NCBI RefSeq assembly: GCF_000234665.1 | Contig: NC_018335.1 | Span: 1,157,954 to 1,221,953 of the forward strand | Reading direction: 5' to 3' | Length of the DNA: 64,000 nt | From: Leishmania mexicana MHOM/GT/2001/U1103 | Lineage: Eukaryota; Euglenozoa; Kinetoplastea; Trypanosomatida; Trypanosomatidae | Shown here: one piece after another, positions 1 to 10,433 of the stretch | Layout: each line of letters begins with the position of its first letter | Position numbering within the stretch: position 1 is the stretch's first letter | Program-made: the position numbers and the translations under genes | The notes under the pieces: generated by a model | Seen by the model: the letters and a program-made list of their open reading frames with translations, nothing else | Databases searched by the model: none | Told to the model about the DNA's origin: nothing

Positions 1-49
1 CGATCTGCTGTGCGATCTGCAGCAGCGCCTGCTCCGTTGGGTTCGACAT
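1..49 (-). CDS. Partial hypothetical protein, N-terminal 16 codons only
   Basis: An ATG at 49 on the minus strand opens a frame that runs off the left edge of the window. Its product begins MSNPTEQALLQIAQQI. On the minus strand a long pyrimidine tract (seen as purines at 103-144 on the plus strand) lies upstream, with an AG near 80-81, which fits a trans-splice acceptor. This is the second gene of the leftward unit that starts at the 198-aa gene. The visible part is too short for me to recognise the family. Confidence 0.5.
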   Translation of the reverse strand, partial: MSNPTEQALLQIAQQI

Positions 50-336
50 GGTCAAGATAACGATGCTCAGTTTGAATAACTGTGTAAAAGAATCATAGAT
101 TTGAGGAGGAGGGAAGAAGAAAGTGTGCTTTAAAGAGGAGAAAACCCACCAACAAAGACGGAAACCGTGCACCGAATTTTTAAACAAGTCGAGCTATATC
201 AGATACTGGCTTTGCTTTGATCGGATCGATGTGAAAGGGCTCAATAAGCATAGTTGTTTTTTGTGTTTCTTCGACTAGTTGCAATAACCTTCTGCGCAGG
301 TCACCACTGATTCTATTCAGCTGACGTTTTCCATCC
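50..336. other. Intergenic spacer of the leftward unit
   Basis: This spacer holds the 3' UTR of the 198-aa gene and the pyrimidine tract and acceptor of the partial gene at 1-49. I see no other coding or RNA feature. Confidence 0.5.
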
Positions 337-933
337 CTACACACCATTGAACCCCTTGTTGCTTCTCACGCAAGATTCGAGAATGTCAATGTCGCTTTTA
401 TCTCGGATAACCCGAAGGAAGGCGTATGACGGACATTCTCCCCCGCTCAGCGTTGGTGCCAAGCAGTAGTATGTTTGTTTCACCACCATCGCCGTATGAA
501 GAAGAGTTGGCCTCTGAAGCGCCAGCGAATACGACAAATCTTTTTGCAATCCCACGTGTAGATATTTGACACCGTGCACATACCCGTCACGTAGCTGCAA
601 CGCGATTTCTATCAAAGGCCCCTTGTACGTCCCGTCTCTAGACCGTGCGTATTGACGAGCTTGAAACCGAATCCTTGAGCACGTGTATGCCCTTCGGTCA
701 GCATCCTCGTCTGAATTGAAGATGGCTTTATGCGCTTCTGAAAGCACCGAATTGTAGATGCCTCTTGTCTCGCTATGATTCAGTGTTCGCGCATCGCCGT
801 AGCGTGATTTCAGCGCCTCTTTCTGATAATTGAGCAACAGATCGTGCACGGGCTCAACACTGTCTTCATCTGGAAGATTAATCAGAAGAAAGATGGCACA
901 GAGAGTGACAACCAGAGTCCCAAATAGGTTCAT
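337..933 (-). CDS. Hypothetical protein with N-terminal signal or anchor segment, 198 aa
   Basis: This is the first gene of the leftward unit next to the strand-switch region. The start ATG at 933 follows, on the minus strand, a pyrimidine tract (about 965-1005) and a possible acceptor AG near 958. Residues 3-19 are strongly hydrophobic (LFGTLVVTLCAIFLLIN) and are followed by acidic residues, as in a secretory signal or a signal anchor. The rest is soluble and slightly basic, with cysteines at about residues 84, 156, 166 and 187. I recognise no domain. Codon composition is less GC-rich than in the genes beyond 14 kb, a trait shared with the first plus-strand genes. The open frame, the first-gene position and the splice-site layout support a real gene, but no function can be given. 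Confidence 0.65.
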   Translation of the reverse strand: MNLFGTLVVTLCAIFLLINLPDEDSVEPVHDLLLNYQKEALKSRYGDARTLNHSETRGIYNSVLSEAHKAIFNSDEDADRRAYTCSRIRFQARQYARSRDGTYKGPLIEIALQLRDGYVHGVKYLHVGLQKDLSYSLALQRPTLLHTAMVVKQTYYCLAPTLSGGECPSYAFLRVIRDKSDIDILESCVRSNKGFNGV

Positions 934-3900
934 TTCGTCACAAGTGTAATGATAGCTTCAAAGGTGCAAATGAGAAATGGAAAGGTGAAAAGGTAGATCA
1001 TTACCTTACAAACAGTTGTCTCATCAATCGCCAGTATACGCTAGGATGCTGCGTCATACGACACCACTTCGAAGGCTGACACCACGTCCACAGTTATGCA
1101 CCCAACGCATGATGCCATTTTTCCATAGCGGCGTGCCAGTTCGTGTCAGCGCCACGTCGGCTTCCAAAATACGGTCAGAACATATGTGAGCACATTAACG
1201 GTCAAAAGCGCTTCTTTTTCAGCAAACAACCCTCACCTCCCGAGCTCAATGGAGAAGAATGACAAGCCAAATATTCCCAAGGCACAGCAGCAAAGAGTAC
1301 GCTCCTCTAACAATTAGACCTGTACCGTGATACAAAGCTGCAAAAAGAAACAACCGTTGGGGATGAGTGTGAATGAGCTGTCAAAGGGTTACTCTTCTCA
1401 CAGCCTCGAATCTGCCCCATACACATCTCCAGAGAATTCGCTGCCTCTGTTGATGTGTTACGATCATGTTCGCAGCCTGTGCGTCGTTGAACCTTGTCGA
1501 TTTCAGAAAACAGCTTATCATACCCGTTGTGGAACACTTGGACGTCCAAAATAGCCACGTTTCTATCGTCGATAAGCCTCTCACGGCCCACAAAAGCAAA
1601 GCACCAGCATCCCAATGGGAAAAAAGACTCCTACGCGGCTCGCATCGGCCTCTTAACATCTGCTGAAGCAAGTCCACGCACTGATTACCCCCTAAGGAGC
1701 TCCTTTGCCCGCCTAGAACTGCGCAAACATGTCCCACACACACACATACTTTTCACTTCCACGGCACCGTGAGTGTCACCGTTCACACAACCCCAATCGC
1801 ACAGCCCTTCACAAAGAAATCGAAAGCTCATTGCCTGAGTGATCACTATCAGCCACACTCGACAAACTCCACGTGTTTCGAGCCCAGCACTTTCACGAAA
1901 CTTCAGAAAGTTTCATAGTACCCAAGAACAGGGGCTATAATGAAGCACAAAAGAACATAAGACCCCGTGGCGCGGTGAGATGATGACAGGTCTTTGAGAT
2001 GTTCAGTGGTACATCCCTACCTGGAGCAGTGCCCAATCACAGAAACGTGCGCGAACAGCCGGCAACAGTGTCGAGGCACTATTCGCAAACTGAACGCCCT
2101 CAGCACACGCGGATTCTAGGTCAAACTTAAGCGTCGCTTTATATGCATTTCCCAAGCTTCTCAGACACCCCACCTGCTGCACATTGTTTGCCAACGAACG
2201 AACACTGCCGGCACGACACCAACCTCCCTGCCCGCCCTCTCCCCTGCAGTCCCACACGCGCTTTAGATACTCACCCCCCACTGTTTCAGGACACCTTGAC
2301 AACGAGGTGTTCCGTGACGTTCTGTTTGGGAAAGCCAGGCTACTCCTCCTTCCCTCCTCACCCCCGCTAATGCCAAACCGCTTCTGTCAGACCCAGCAAA
2401 AAGCGCCTACATCTCTGGGAGGTCAGATCGATGGATTGATGCTCATATCCGCAGTGGGGTCTCACATGGTGTTGCGCCAGGAAGATCCGCGACGGTGAAC
2501 ACGTTTGCACCACCCATGCGATAGGCAAAGCGCCAACGTGACCCGAACGCATCTTTCGCCCGGACTTCACACTGCCTCTTGGCGTTGGGCCTTGGCGGTT
2601 GCCGGGCGCGCGCGGAAAAGACACGCCAAAAAGAAAACTCACAGCGAAACGACCCAACATCCCCTGACCGACACTGCCGTTCACGAACGGGGGTGAGCTA
2701 GCGCATCAACTTTTTGAACCAGCCAGGGTTCTCATTCTTGCCCTTAAAAAAACCATCGATCTGTTCAGCCCACCCGAAAGAGCGACGAGTAATACCCTAG
2801 CCTCTGCGTGAGAAAACGAGACCCCTTCCCATTATCGAAAGAGGTCCGTTATCGACCGCTCCGGCATTGCACGCACTTTTGCCTTTATCCGGTTCAAACC
2901 CTTCGGTTCTTCGTTCCCCCCCCGCCCCCCGAAAAGCCCCAAACAGCCAACCCAGACCCCCACACCCAGCCCAATACACCAACCCCACCCCCCCTTACCA
3001 ACCCGACGTCCCGACACACCGTTCGAACCCAACCCTATGCAACCAGCCACCTCCTTTCCGAAGGTGCCACAAAAGCCCACCCAGCCAGCGGCCCTCCGTC
3101 GAGGACACCACCAAATCTTTCATAGTGAATAACCACTTCTTTAAAAATCAAACCTTCCCCAGCAGCTCTTCCACCCGCCAACCAAAATGGCCTTCGCCAC
3201 CTAACCCCGTCTTTTCCACCATGGCAACGCGAAGAACCCCAAGCACCCCGCAATCCTATCACCCCCGCCTCGCCAACAACCGCGCCAACATCGGCTTTCA
3301 TCTTCCCCACAGCCAATAGAAACCCCTTTCTTCTGGGCCCCCGCCCCGGAGCCTTTAGGCGCACCAAATTCCAGCTACACACACCTGGCGGAGAGGCCTG
3401 GCAGCCCCCTTACGCATGCCGATGCCGAACCACCCCTCATGGCGACAGGGTCGGGCACCCACAACGTAGGAGGGTCAGAGTGACTCATTGCTAACGATGT
3501 CGGCGGTGAGGTGCTGGATGGCGCTGCGTCAGGGAGGGGCCCGCCACTGTGCGCACGCCTGCGCCGTCCGCATGGTGGGCGAAGCGTCAGCGTGACCGGG
3601 GCGTGCCCCACCCGGTCCTCGCACTGCCCGCGGGTGTGGGGAAGCCTGGGCAGCCTCGGGGGATGCGCCGCGTGGCAGTCAGCGTGGCCGGGGGCGGCGG
3701 TGGGGCGGCATGCGAGACGTGGGGGGCGGGTGGTGTTTGGGGTGAAGGCGCTGCCCGCATGCCTGAGGCGGCGCATTGCTGCAGCGCGTGTGCACGGCTG
3801 CCTCGCAGCCCGCGATGCGCCTCTGACGGGGCGAAGCTTTATGGGCGCTCTAAAAACATGACGGTTTGGAGGGGGAAAGCGCGATGAGGGAATCGCCTGT

Positions 3901-6016
3901 GGAAGATGCTTTGCCCAAGTCGATAAAAATAAAATATGGGGCATCAGTTTCTGAAGAACTTTTGGCTTTTCGTACCGCGCAGAACCGGTGTTGAGGGGGC
4001 CCTTGCTACGTTTTGTTGGGCCTTTTGGTGTCCTCTTAGGCGCTCTCGCATTTTATGCTCGCAGCTCTAGTTATGAAAGCTCTTTGGGTGCAGGGAGGGT
4101 GTTATATTTTTCCGTTTCTTGAAAATCCTGAGGAAGATATTTGCCGATGAACCGCCCGCACGAAAAGAACGCCACCAAGAAAACGCTTTTGGTCTTCGGA
4201 AACTCCCCCTGAAAAGTTAACATTTTAGGAAAATGCTTGGGTGAGACGTGTGGCGCGTGTGGTAACACAATGTTTTTTGAAAAAGAGGACGGCGGCGCCC
4301 GCGCCTGTGTAATCCGGGTTTCCCCAAGAAGGATAATCTTGGAGGATATAAAATCGAAACTGAGGCTGTTGGTTTCCAGGTGCGGTCAAAAGATGGTTTC
4401 AAGTGGGGTTTTAAGATGTGGGTAATCTGTGAAACTGAAGAAATCGCGCCGGCGGGGGGGGTGGCTGCTGCTTACGGGGTCCCTGGGGAACGTCTTCCCA
4501 AATTGTGTTCCAACCGACGCATCCACACCTGTAAAACGTGCGGAATCTGTTTCCAAAGTGCAGATTCGTAGTTGATGGGTTTTTGTTTATGTTCACAAGT
4601 GATCTTGTGGGTGCTTTCGGTCCCGCTTGGCGGCTTCGGTTTTTGGTGGTGAATCGCTGGGGCTCATACGTGTTCGCGCCTTTTGTTTTGCTCCATAGGG
4701 GGTCCAACAAAAGGCGTACCAAGTGGTTGGTCTCACTATGGTGTGCGCCAACAGGGGTGTTCCTACGTCTGTTTTGCTCGTTTTGTCCCTGTTTTACTTT
4801 CAGCTGGAAAAACAACTTCAATACGGATTGCGGGATTGTTTTTTTTTTACGGTCTTTCGCATTTCTGCGGGGGGGGTTCGTTAAGTGTGTGGAAAATCTG
4901 CAATCTGTGGTGTTGAATCGCAAGCTGGTTTTGTGCCGTGTTGGCTTTATGGGTCGGGTGATGTTGCTGTATCAAGTTGATCGGATGTGTTTTTGGCTTC
5001 TCGATGTGTTTGTGGGGGTTGTCGCTGCCATGAGGCGGGTGTCGTTTCACGAGGGGTCGTAAACGTTTCCTTGGGTTCGGTGGTGAAGTGGCTGCAAATC
5101 TTTGTTTCTGATGGTTGAAAGATTCGCCGGCTTTCACCACATTTCGGGGAAGGAGATGCGGATAAAACGATGGTGGGTCCGGGGGCACATGACAGGATTC
5201 AGGTTTTTGGGGCATGGCATTCTCACTTCCACAGCGGGTGAAATGCTTCGGGTGCGTGAATGGCCGATCGAAAACTTTTTGTTGGAGCAGGGAGGGGGAT
5301 TTGCTGCTTAGCCAAGCCGGAGTGTTTTTGGTAAGATGCTCATCGGGTTTGGGTCATGGCACTTAGTCAAATGGTTGCAATCTGCACTGCTTGCTTACGT
5401 GGCGCCCACGTTCGAATGATTGGTGTGGGAAAGGGGGCGTGAGTCTGCTGGGTTGTTTGGTTAGAGAGGAGAGAGGCAGGCGGGTCTTTCGTGAAAAGTA
5501 TCTAACCGTAGATTGTTTGTTTGATATTGCAGCGCTGAAGTGGCTGAGTAAGGTGTCGACAGAGAGGAATGAAGGCTAAAAGGCGGGTCCGGGGCCGGTG
5601 AACGGACTCATGCAGGCGAATCTAAGGTATTCTTTGCTTCGAACGCGAGAGTTTTCCAAAGTTAAAAGAAGAGGGGATGACTTGATGTTTGGCTCCAAAC
5701 ACACCTTCCTGTGTGTTTGCATCGCCGTGGCGGTGACAGTACTGGATTCTACGTTCAACTTTATTTTGTACTGTTCTGTGCAGTGTGAAAAAAAATCAGT
5801 GCGGGGATGCGATCGCCCGTCATTCATGTACACAGCTCCTACCTCCCGACTTTGACGATTCTTTGACGGCTGCCTCATAGTGCCGCTGGACGATGACTGG
5901 CATTTTTTCGTGATCAAGCTTTCGTGGCCCAACAATTCTTCTGCTTGCCTTCCTGTCTTTCTTTTCACAAGCTAGTGAAGGGTGTTGCAAAGGGAATACA
6001 AATTGGCGCCACGACA
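934..6016. promoter_or_regulatory. Divergent strand-switch region, probable Pol II transcription start zone
   Basis: About 5 kb separates the minus-strand gene ending at 933 from the plus-strand gene starting at 6017, and I find no convincing gene in it. By eye the plus strand is rich in A and C from about 1240 to 3380, most strongly at 2780-3360. It is rich in G and T from about 3840 to 5580. Reading outward in either direction, the non-template strand is therefore G/T-rich. In trypanosomatids divergent strand-switch regions are where Pol II starts. In T. brucei G/T-rich sequence has been shown to act as a Pol II promoter that recruits H2A.Z. The repeat core at 3382-3831 lies at the skew switch. 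Initiation here is an inference from gene orientation and composition; no TATA-like motif was identified. Confidence 0.7.
3382..3831 (+). repeat. Core copy of GC-rich dispersed repeat (copy 1), SIDER-like
   Basis: This stretch of about 450 bp matches 25737-26186 with two differences that I can see, and matches the reverse complement of the third copy equally closely. It lacks about 115 bp on the left and 45 bp on the right that the other two copies share. Its flanks are unrelated to theirs, apart from a short TGAGGGA at 3887. It is more GC-rich than the strand-switch region around it. Size, GC content and dispersion fit Leishmania SIDER elements, which are non-autonomous remnants of ingi/L1Tc-type retroposons, but I could not compare it with a SIDER profile. 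Orientation is given as that of copy 2. Confidence 0.85.
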
Positions 6017-6742
6017 ATGAAGCATCCTCTTTTCTATGCTTTTTGCTACTGCGAAGAAAATGTGTACAAATTTCTAGAGACAATTTCTGCAATGAGCGAT
6101 TTCTTTGACCGAAGCTGTGCTGTTTTTATGACTTCCTTTTGCTGTGCACCCTGCGATGAAGCTCTCAACGAGTGGACTTCTGTCGTGCCATATCGGCCCT
6201 ACGAATCTTCAGAGTTTGGGAAGGACATCACAACATGGGATTACCATGTGATTGCTCTCGTGCGGGCGACGCGCACTGGTAAGTGGTACGTTGTTGATCA
6301 GGACTCACGGTTGTCACCTACAGAGGATACCGAGCTGGGTTCATTAGCTCCACACTTCATTGATCTTGACAAATACGTCACGCAGGTATTGTTTCTCGAT
6401 ACAGCTGTCACAAATGGTGTCTGTTCTGAGCTAACAGAACTTCTGAACCGGGTGCGTTATCGGGTTATTGAGCGAGACGATTATCTCTCCTTTTTGAGAA
6501 GTGATCGGTCTCACATGCAGAAGGAACCGGGGGTGTATCGAACGATGCCACCACAGTGGCCTTTAATCAACGGGTGCTCTACTTGCGTAGGGGATGAGGT
6601 TAGGAGAAGAGCAGAGTCAGCATTGAGTGCGCTGCCGTCGACTTTAAGGGCTAACAACCTTGTATGTTTTATTAATACGACCAATAACACAATCCCAGGG
6701 GTAATTATCGACAGACACTCGTTTGCAGATTTTTTTCGATAG
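6017..6742 (+). CDS. NTAQ1: Protein N-terminal glutamine amidohydrolase (WDYHV protein)
   Basis: This family converts an N-terminal glutamine to glutamate, the first step by which Gln-starting proteins enter the Arg/N-degron pathway. The 241-aa product carries the family hallmarks: CYCEEN at residues 10-15 with the presumed nucleophile C12, the name-giving WDYHV at 74-78 with H77, an acidic residue D94 in VVDQDS, and SDRSHM at 162-167 followed by a proline-rich PPQWPLI. The catalytic Cys, His and Asp of human NTAQ1 are thus all matched. The frame is open further upstream, but a pyrimidine tract at about 5935-5968 and an AG at 5970-5971 place the mRNA start before the ATG at 6017, which I chose. 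The protein is longer than the usual 200 or so residues. It is the first gene of the rightward unit. Confidence 0.85.
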   Translation: MKHPLFYAFCYCEENVYKFLETISAMSDFFDRSCAVFMTSFCCAPCDEALNEWTSVVPYRPYESSEFGKDITTWDYHVIALVRATRTGKWYVVDQDSRLSPTEDTELGSLAPHFIDLDKYVTQVLFLDTAVTNGVCSELTELLNRVRYRVIERDDYLSFLRSDRSHMQKEPGVYRTMPPQWPLINGCSTCVGDEVRRRAESALSALPSTLRANNLVCFINTTNNTIPGVIIDRHSFADFFR

Positions 6743-6960
6743 CTGTCAAAAAACTACTTTGAGTGCGATGAAGCACTGCCACTACAGTAACAGGGTTTCC
6801 TTTTGTGGATTGTGGCGTGCTGGGTGACGTTTGCGCACCTTTTCCTTCTGTGCGTTTGATGTCGTCTTTTCCGATGTCGAGGATAATGACCTTCATACCT
6901 TCCTCTTTTCCTTCCTACCTTGTCGCACTCTACAAGTCCACATTCCGAAAAGCTATAGAG

Positions 6961-9516
6961 ATGGATCGAAGAACGGACGGCACATCTGGTTACTTTAACG
7001 ATGTTCCGTATTTTACGCCTGTCGAGACGACTGTCTTCTATGAAGCTGTGCAAAGCTGCCGCTTGCACAGGCTTCCGGCGCATTTGATGGTAAAGCCGAG
7101 ATCTATTCCCTTCTTTACAAATTCAGACTCTGCGTTAGCACGTGCACTGGAAAAAACGGATATGGATAGGAAAGGAAAGCTCAAGGTAGAGTCAAGTGCA
7201 CCCCTTCCGATATTCACAACAGACTATTCTGCAAATCAGATGCTGTTTAAGGCTTCCGGCGAAGACTACGTGTCTCTACGCGAGGTGTGCAGCATTTTTG
7301 ATGCGTCGACAAGAAGGACTGAGCCCAATACCGTCGACATCAACTCGCTCAACAATGAAGCGATAAATACGGTATGGACTGAGCTGCTTCTCTTCCTCAA
7401 CAGCTGTAGCAGTTCGGTAGGCAGATTCGTTGTGCACAATATCGATACGCTGTGCAGCATGTCTGACGGCTCCTGTGAGTTTCTTGTTTCTCTGCTTTTG
7501 GCGGGTGTTGCATCGATTCTACGCTACTATTCTCACATGGGCGATCGAGAAGCACTTCTGGATTCAGTTTCCGTCGAATTTACCGTTCTCAACACCGAGC
7601 TAGGGTCGAGAGTCGCCGACAGTCTCCAGTTTTTTGTGGAAAGAGCCCTGAGACTGACAGTCTCTCGCTCACGCGAAGACAACTTCAAGGCAGCATACGA
7701 TGAGCTTATTTCTTCCATACACTGCATAGGGCTCTCTGACGACGACTGGATGAATACAATCTGCGGCGAGATTGTAGACGGACATGAGATGCTATGCGAC
7801 AAATATATGGATGCGGCCGTTTCTGAGGGTCTCATCTCACCCATAGTGCTGCTCATCGCTCCTCCAGAGCCTTCTCTGCGTGTAGCTTTGGAGAAACAAA
7901 TTTTGGACAGCTACAGCAGCGAGGCTCTACGAGTACAAAGTGACGGAGAATGGAGGCACGGGGAGTTTAATAAAAAGGAACCTCTTGTTTTCATCTGCAG
8001 CTCTTATTGGCTTGTTGAGCAGATGAGTGTGCCGAAGGGAGATGGCTTGCTACACCGGCTGAACGTGCAGATCATAGTGCATGGTGGGTTCTGCGAAATC
8101 GGGGACTCCACTGAGGAGGAAATTCTGCGCTGCGTGATCGCCCTGAGAAGCTGCGGCATTCAATGGGAGGAAATGCGAGTCATGCAGCACAAGGCACCGT
8201 CGTACTGGCGACTGGAAGAACCTGTAAGCTTTCGAAGCAACAGCGCACTGGCGCAAGAGTGTGCCAACGTGCTTCTCCTTCTGTTCCGCCGCTTTCTCAC
8301 TCCATATTCTTCTTTCAGCAAACAGCCGTACACGTCGCTTCCGCGCGACATTTTTTGCTCACGCCGAGGGTGGGATCTCTACCACAGGCTGACGCAAGCG
8401 CTGCGTCTCGCCGGGGTCCTGGCGCCTGAGTCGGCTGCTCCCTTCGAAACGATTGAGTTGACGGTCTTGGGCCGATTTTTATCGTACCGGTTTCGAATCG
8501 GAGAAGAGGTGCTGATCGGTGACACGCTTACTGTCACTGATGGAAAAGCCATTTTATGGGCGTTTTTGTTTCGTCAACCGCTAAACGTTCCCCTCGACGT
8601 TATCAAAAGCTGTCATGCGTTTGATTCGTGGGTGGATGCTGCGGTTGCAAACTTCTGCAAAGCGTACCGACTGGAGTTCGAACCCGAGGCGAGTACACCA
8701 CGAAAAGCACTTGTTGCGCAGCTGGCGCTTTTCGGAATTGGTGACTGTGCCGTTCGGGACAGAGTGCACTATCTCCTTAGTTCACCCAGTGGCGTTCGGC
8801 TTCCGCTGAGACAACACCTTGTCACGGCAGCGCCTACAAGCTGTCGTGGATGGTACGAGCAGGCTCCCTTGAATGCAGGCCTTGCCCTGGAGAAAAAAGA
8901 GGTGAATGTCTTCTGCCTACCCCCTAAGTCGGCATACTGTGAGCTGGAAGCGGTGGAGAAGGGGGTGGGTTTCCACATACAGTGCCCCATGGAGCTTTCA
9001 TATCCTCTTATTGTTGCACATTCAGTGCTGCACATTTCGCTGCACAATGTTTGCGTTTTCAGTGAAACTGCTGACCCAAGCATTGTGACTCCGCTCCCTA
9101 CACACCTTTTGGAGTCGGGCGTGATGTCAAGCTTGTTTGAAGTGACGAGAGGCAATGCTGGTTTCTGGCTCGACGGCGTCATGAATGAAATTGTGTTGAC
9201 GTCCTCTGCCTCCTCTGTGCTTGCCCCTTTGACGCTGCAAGGAAGGCAATACATACCATACTGCGAACGTGCGCTTTTCACGCGAAAAAGGCTTCGGGAG
9301 GAGAGAGAGACAGTCCAAGTCGGCAAATCGGAAGACTTCAAAGGCACACTTCCGCGAACCGCAGCGGAGCGCAGCGCTGTGGAGGAGCTGGCGGAGCTTA
9401 TCAGGACAATTGGGCGAGAAAAAGCAGAAAAAGCCGTCCGTGGTAAGAAAGGATTCAGCTTTTTGGAGCCGTCACATGAGCTTTACCCATTCTACCTCTA
9501 TAATTTGAAGCTGTGA
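6961..9516 (+). CDS. Large protein with C-terminal SURP-like motif, 851 aa
   Basis: Most of this protein is unrecognised. The last 45 or so residues resemble a SURP (SWAP) module, a short helical fold found in splicing factors such as SF3A1. They show a helix with ELAELIRTIG, then GFSFLEP, then spaced aromatic residues and a final lysine, as in the family pattern of FxFL, P and Y..Y. The start at 6961 is preferred because a pyrimidine tract (6895-6932) and AG (6935-6936) lie just before it. The frame is open upstream to 6805, but that part overlaps the tract. The middle region (about residues 120-600) looks like a soluble, mostly helical fold with no catalytic motif I know. Base composition is less GC-rich than in later genes. 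A role in mRNA processing would be a guess from the SURP resemblance alone. Confidence 0.8.
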   Translation: MDRRTDGTSGYFNDVPYFTPVETTVFYEAVQSCRLHRLPAHLMVKPRSIPFFTNSDSALARALEKTDMDRKGKLKVESSAPLPIFTTDYSANQMLFKASGEDYVSLREVCSIFDASTRRTEPNTVDINSLNNEAINTVWTELLLFLNSCSSSVGRFVVHNIDTLCSMSDGSCEFLVSLLLAGVASILRYYSHMGDREALLDSVSVEFTVLNTELGSRVADSLQFFVERALRLTVSRSREDNFKAAYDELISSIHCIGLSDDDWMNTICGEIVDGHEMLCDKYMDAAVSEGLISPIVLLIAPPEPSLRVALEKQILDSYSSEALRVQSDGEWRHGEFNKKEPLVFICSSYWLVEQMSVPKGDGLLHRLNVQIIVHGGFCEIGDSTEEEILRCVIALRSCGIQWEEMRVMQHKAPSYWRLEEPVSFRSNSALAQECANVLLLLFRRFLTPYSSFSKQPYTSLPRDIFCSRRGWDLYHRLTQALRLAGVLAPESAAPFETIELTVLGRFLSYRFRIGEEVLIGDTLTVTDGKAILWAFLFRQPLNVPLDVIKSCHAFDSWVDAAVANFCKAYRLEFEPEASTPRKALVAQLALFGIGDCAVRDRVHYLLSSPSGVRLPLRQHLVTAAPTSCRGWYEQAPLNAGLALEKKEVNVFCLPPKSAYCELEAVEKGVGFHIQCPMELSYPLIVAHSVLHISLHNVCVFSETADPSIVTPLPTHLLESGVMSSLFEVTRGNAGFWLDGVMNEIVLTSSASSVLAPLTLQGRQYIPYCERALFTRKRLREERETVQVGKSEDFKGTLPRTAAERSAVEELAELIRTIGREKAEKAVRGKKGFSFLEPSHELYPFYLYNLKL

Positions 9517-9875
9517 TGCAGCAGAAATCAAAAGGACAAGCGGTACGATCTCCACTTCAGCGGCGCAGTAAACGCAGAAGCTCTGAGTACACACAAACCG
9601 GAACTGCGAGTGGCAGAGTATAGTAAGCTCTTTTCGATACGAGGTGTTGAACACCACCCTCTCACTGCTTCTGGGTAGGTTCAGATGGCAGTCTCGTTTT
9701 TTCTTTTTCTCATTGTATGCTTCCATGTCGTGTGACCACGGTTCTGTGCTGTGGCTGTGGGTCGCACAGTCAATCAATTGATCATATCCTCTTCTCGTTT
9801 CATTCTCTTATGCCATTTTGCACTATTTAGTCATCCTTATTGCCGCACCGTAGCTGTGCGGGTGAGGTCCTTGGT
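9517..9875. other. Intergenic spacer
   Basis: This spacer contains a pyrimidine tract at about 9785-9826 ending in TTTAG, whose AG is at 9829-9830. It is the probable trans-splice acceptor of the following gene. No other feature is seen. Confidence 0.5.
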
Positions 9876-10433
9876 ATGGCACTGAGAACACGAAAGGCGA
9901 TGAAGGAAAGGACTGGTCGCACGAGCAGCTTCTACCGCAGCGCGCTTGGCGTGACTCTTCTCGTAGCCGTTCTCTGTGCTGTTTCGATGAGCTGGTACAG
10001 CTCGCATACATTGTCTCATACGCTGAGCGGCACATGGAGCGCCGCAGACGACAAAACTGTCGTCGCTATGTGCGATGGTGGTACCACTTGGAGTGGCACA
10101 TGCTCCTTAGAGTCGGAGGACTTCCGTTATGAAGGCGCAGTGCTAGCCTCCCCACTGAGCGCTGGTGGGTGGACTGCTGTTCTCCGATCAAATGCTGGCT
10201 ACGCCATTCTTCTGAGGCACAAGGAAGGGGCCCTAACAGTTGTGTTGGAAGACGTTGGAGGTGCTCTTCGCAAAGCCGAGTACGTACGCAGCACTACACG
10301 GTCAGAGGATTTTCTGACTGCCTTGCGAGTGAAAGGGAAGTACATTGGTGCGCTGTTTGTGATGATAGGCACCTACAAATGGATGAAGGTGTCCTTTTTT
10401 GGTGCACCGCTGCGCCGTGCGAGGCGTTTCTGA
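9876..10433 (+). CDS. Hypothetical single-pass membrane protein, 185 aa
   Basis: The ATG at 9876 is the first after the acceptor AG at 9829-9830; the frame is open a little further upstream but without an ATG. The product starts with a very basic 20-residue segment (MALRTRKAMKERTG...). A hydrophobic stretch at about residues 24-42 (SALGVTLLVAVLCAVSM) follows, and then a soluble region of about 140 residues. This is the pattern of a type II or signal-anchor protein. The soluble part alternates short polar and hydrophobic stretches (WTAVLRSNAGYAILLRHKEG) that suggest beta strands. It ends in a basic RRARRF tail. I recognise no family. Confidence 0.65.
   Translation: MALRTRKAMKERTGRTSSFYRSALGVTLLVAVLCAVSMSWYSSHTLSHTLSGTWSAADDKTVVAMCDGGTTWSGTCSLESEDFRYEGAVLASPLSAGGWTAVLRSNAGYAILLRHKEGALTVVLEDVGGALRKAEYVRSTTRSEDFLTALRVKGKYIGALFVMIGTYKWMKVSFFGAPLRRARRF

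Noticed and set aside
3511..3861. 116-codon plus-strand frame in repeat copy 1 and equivalents in copies 2 and 3
   Set aside because: It is Arg/Gly/Ala-rich as expected from GC-rich sequence, no known domain was seen, and the copies are too similar to test selection.
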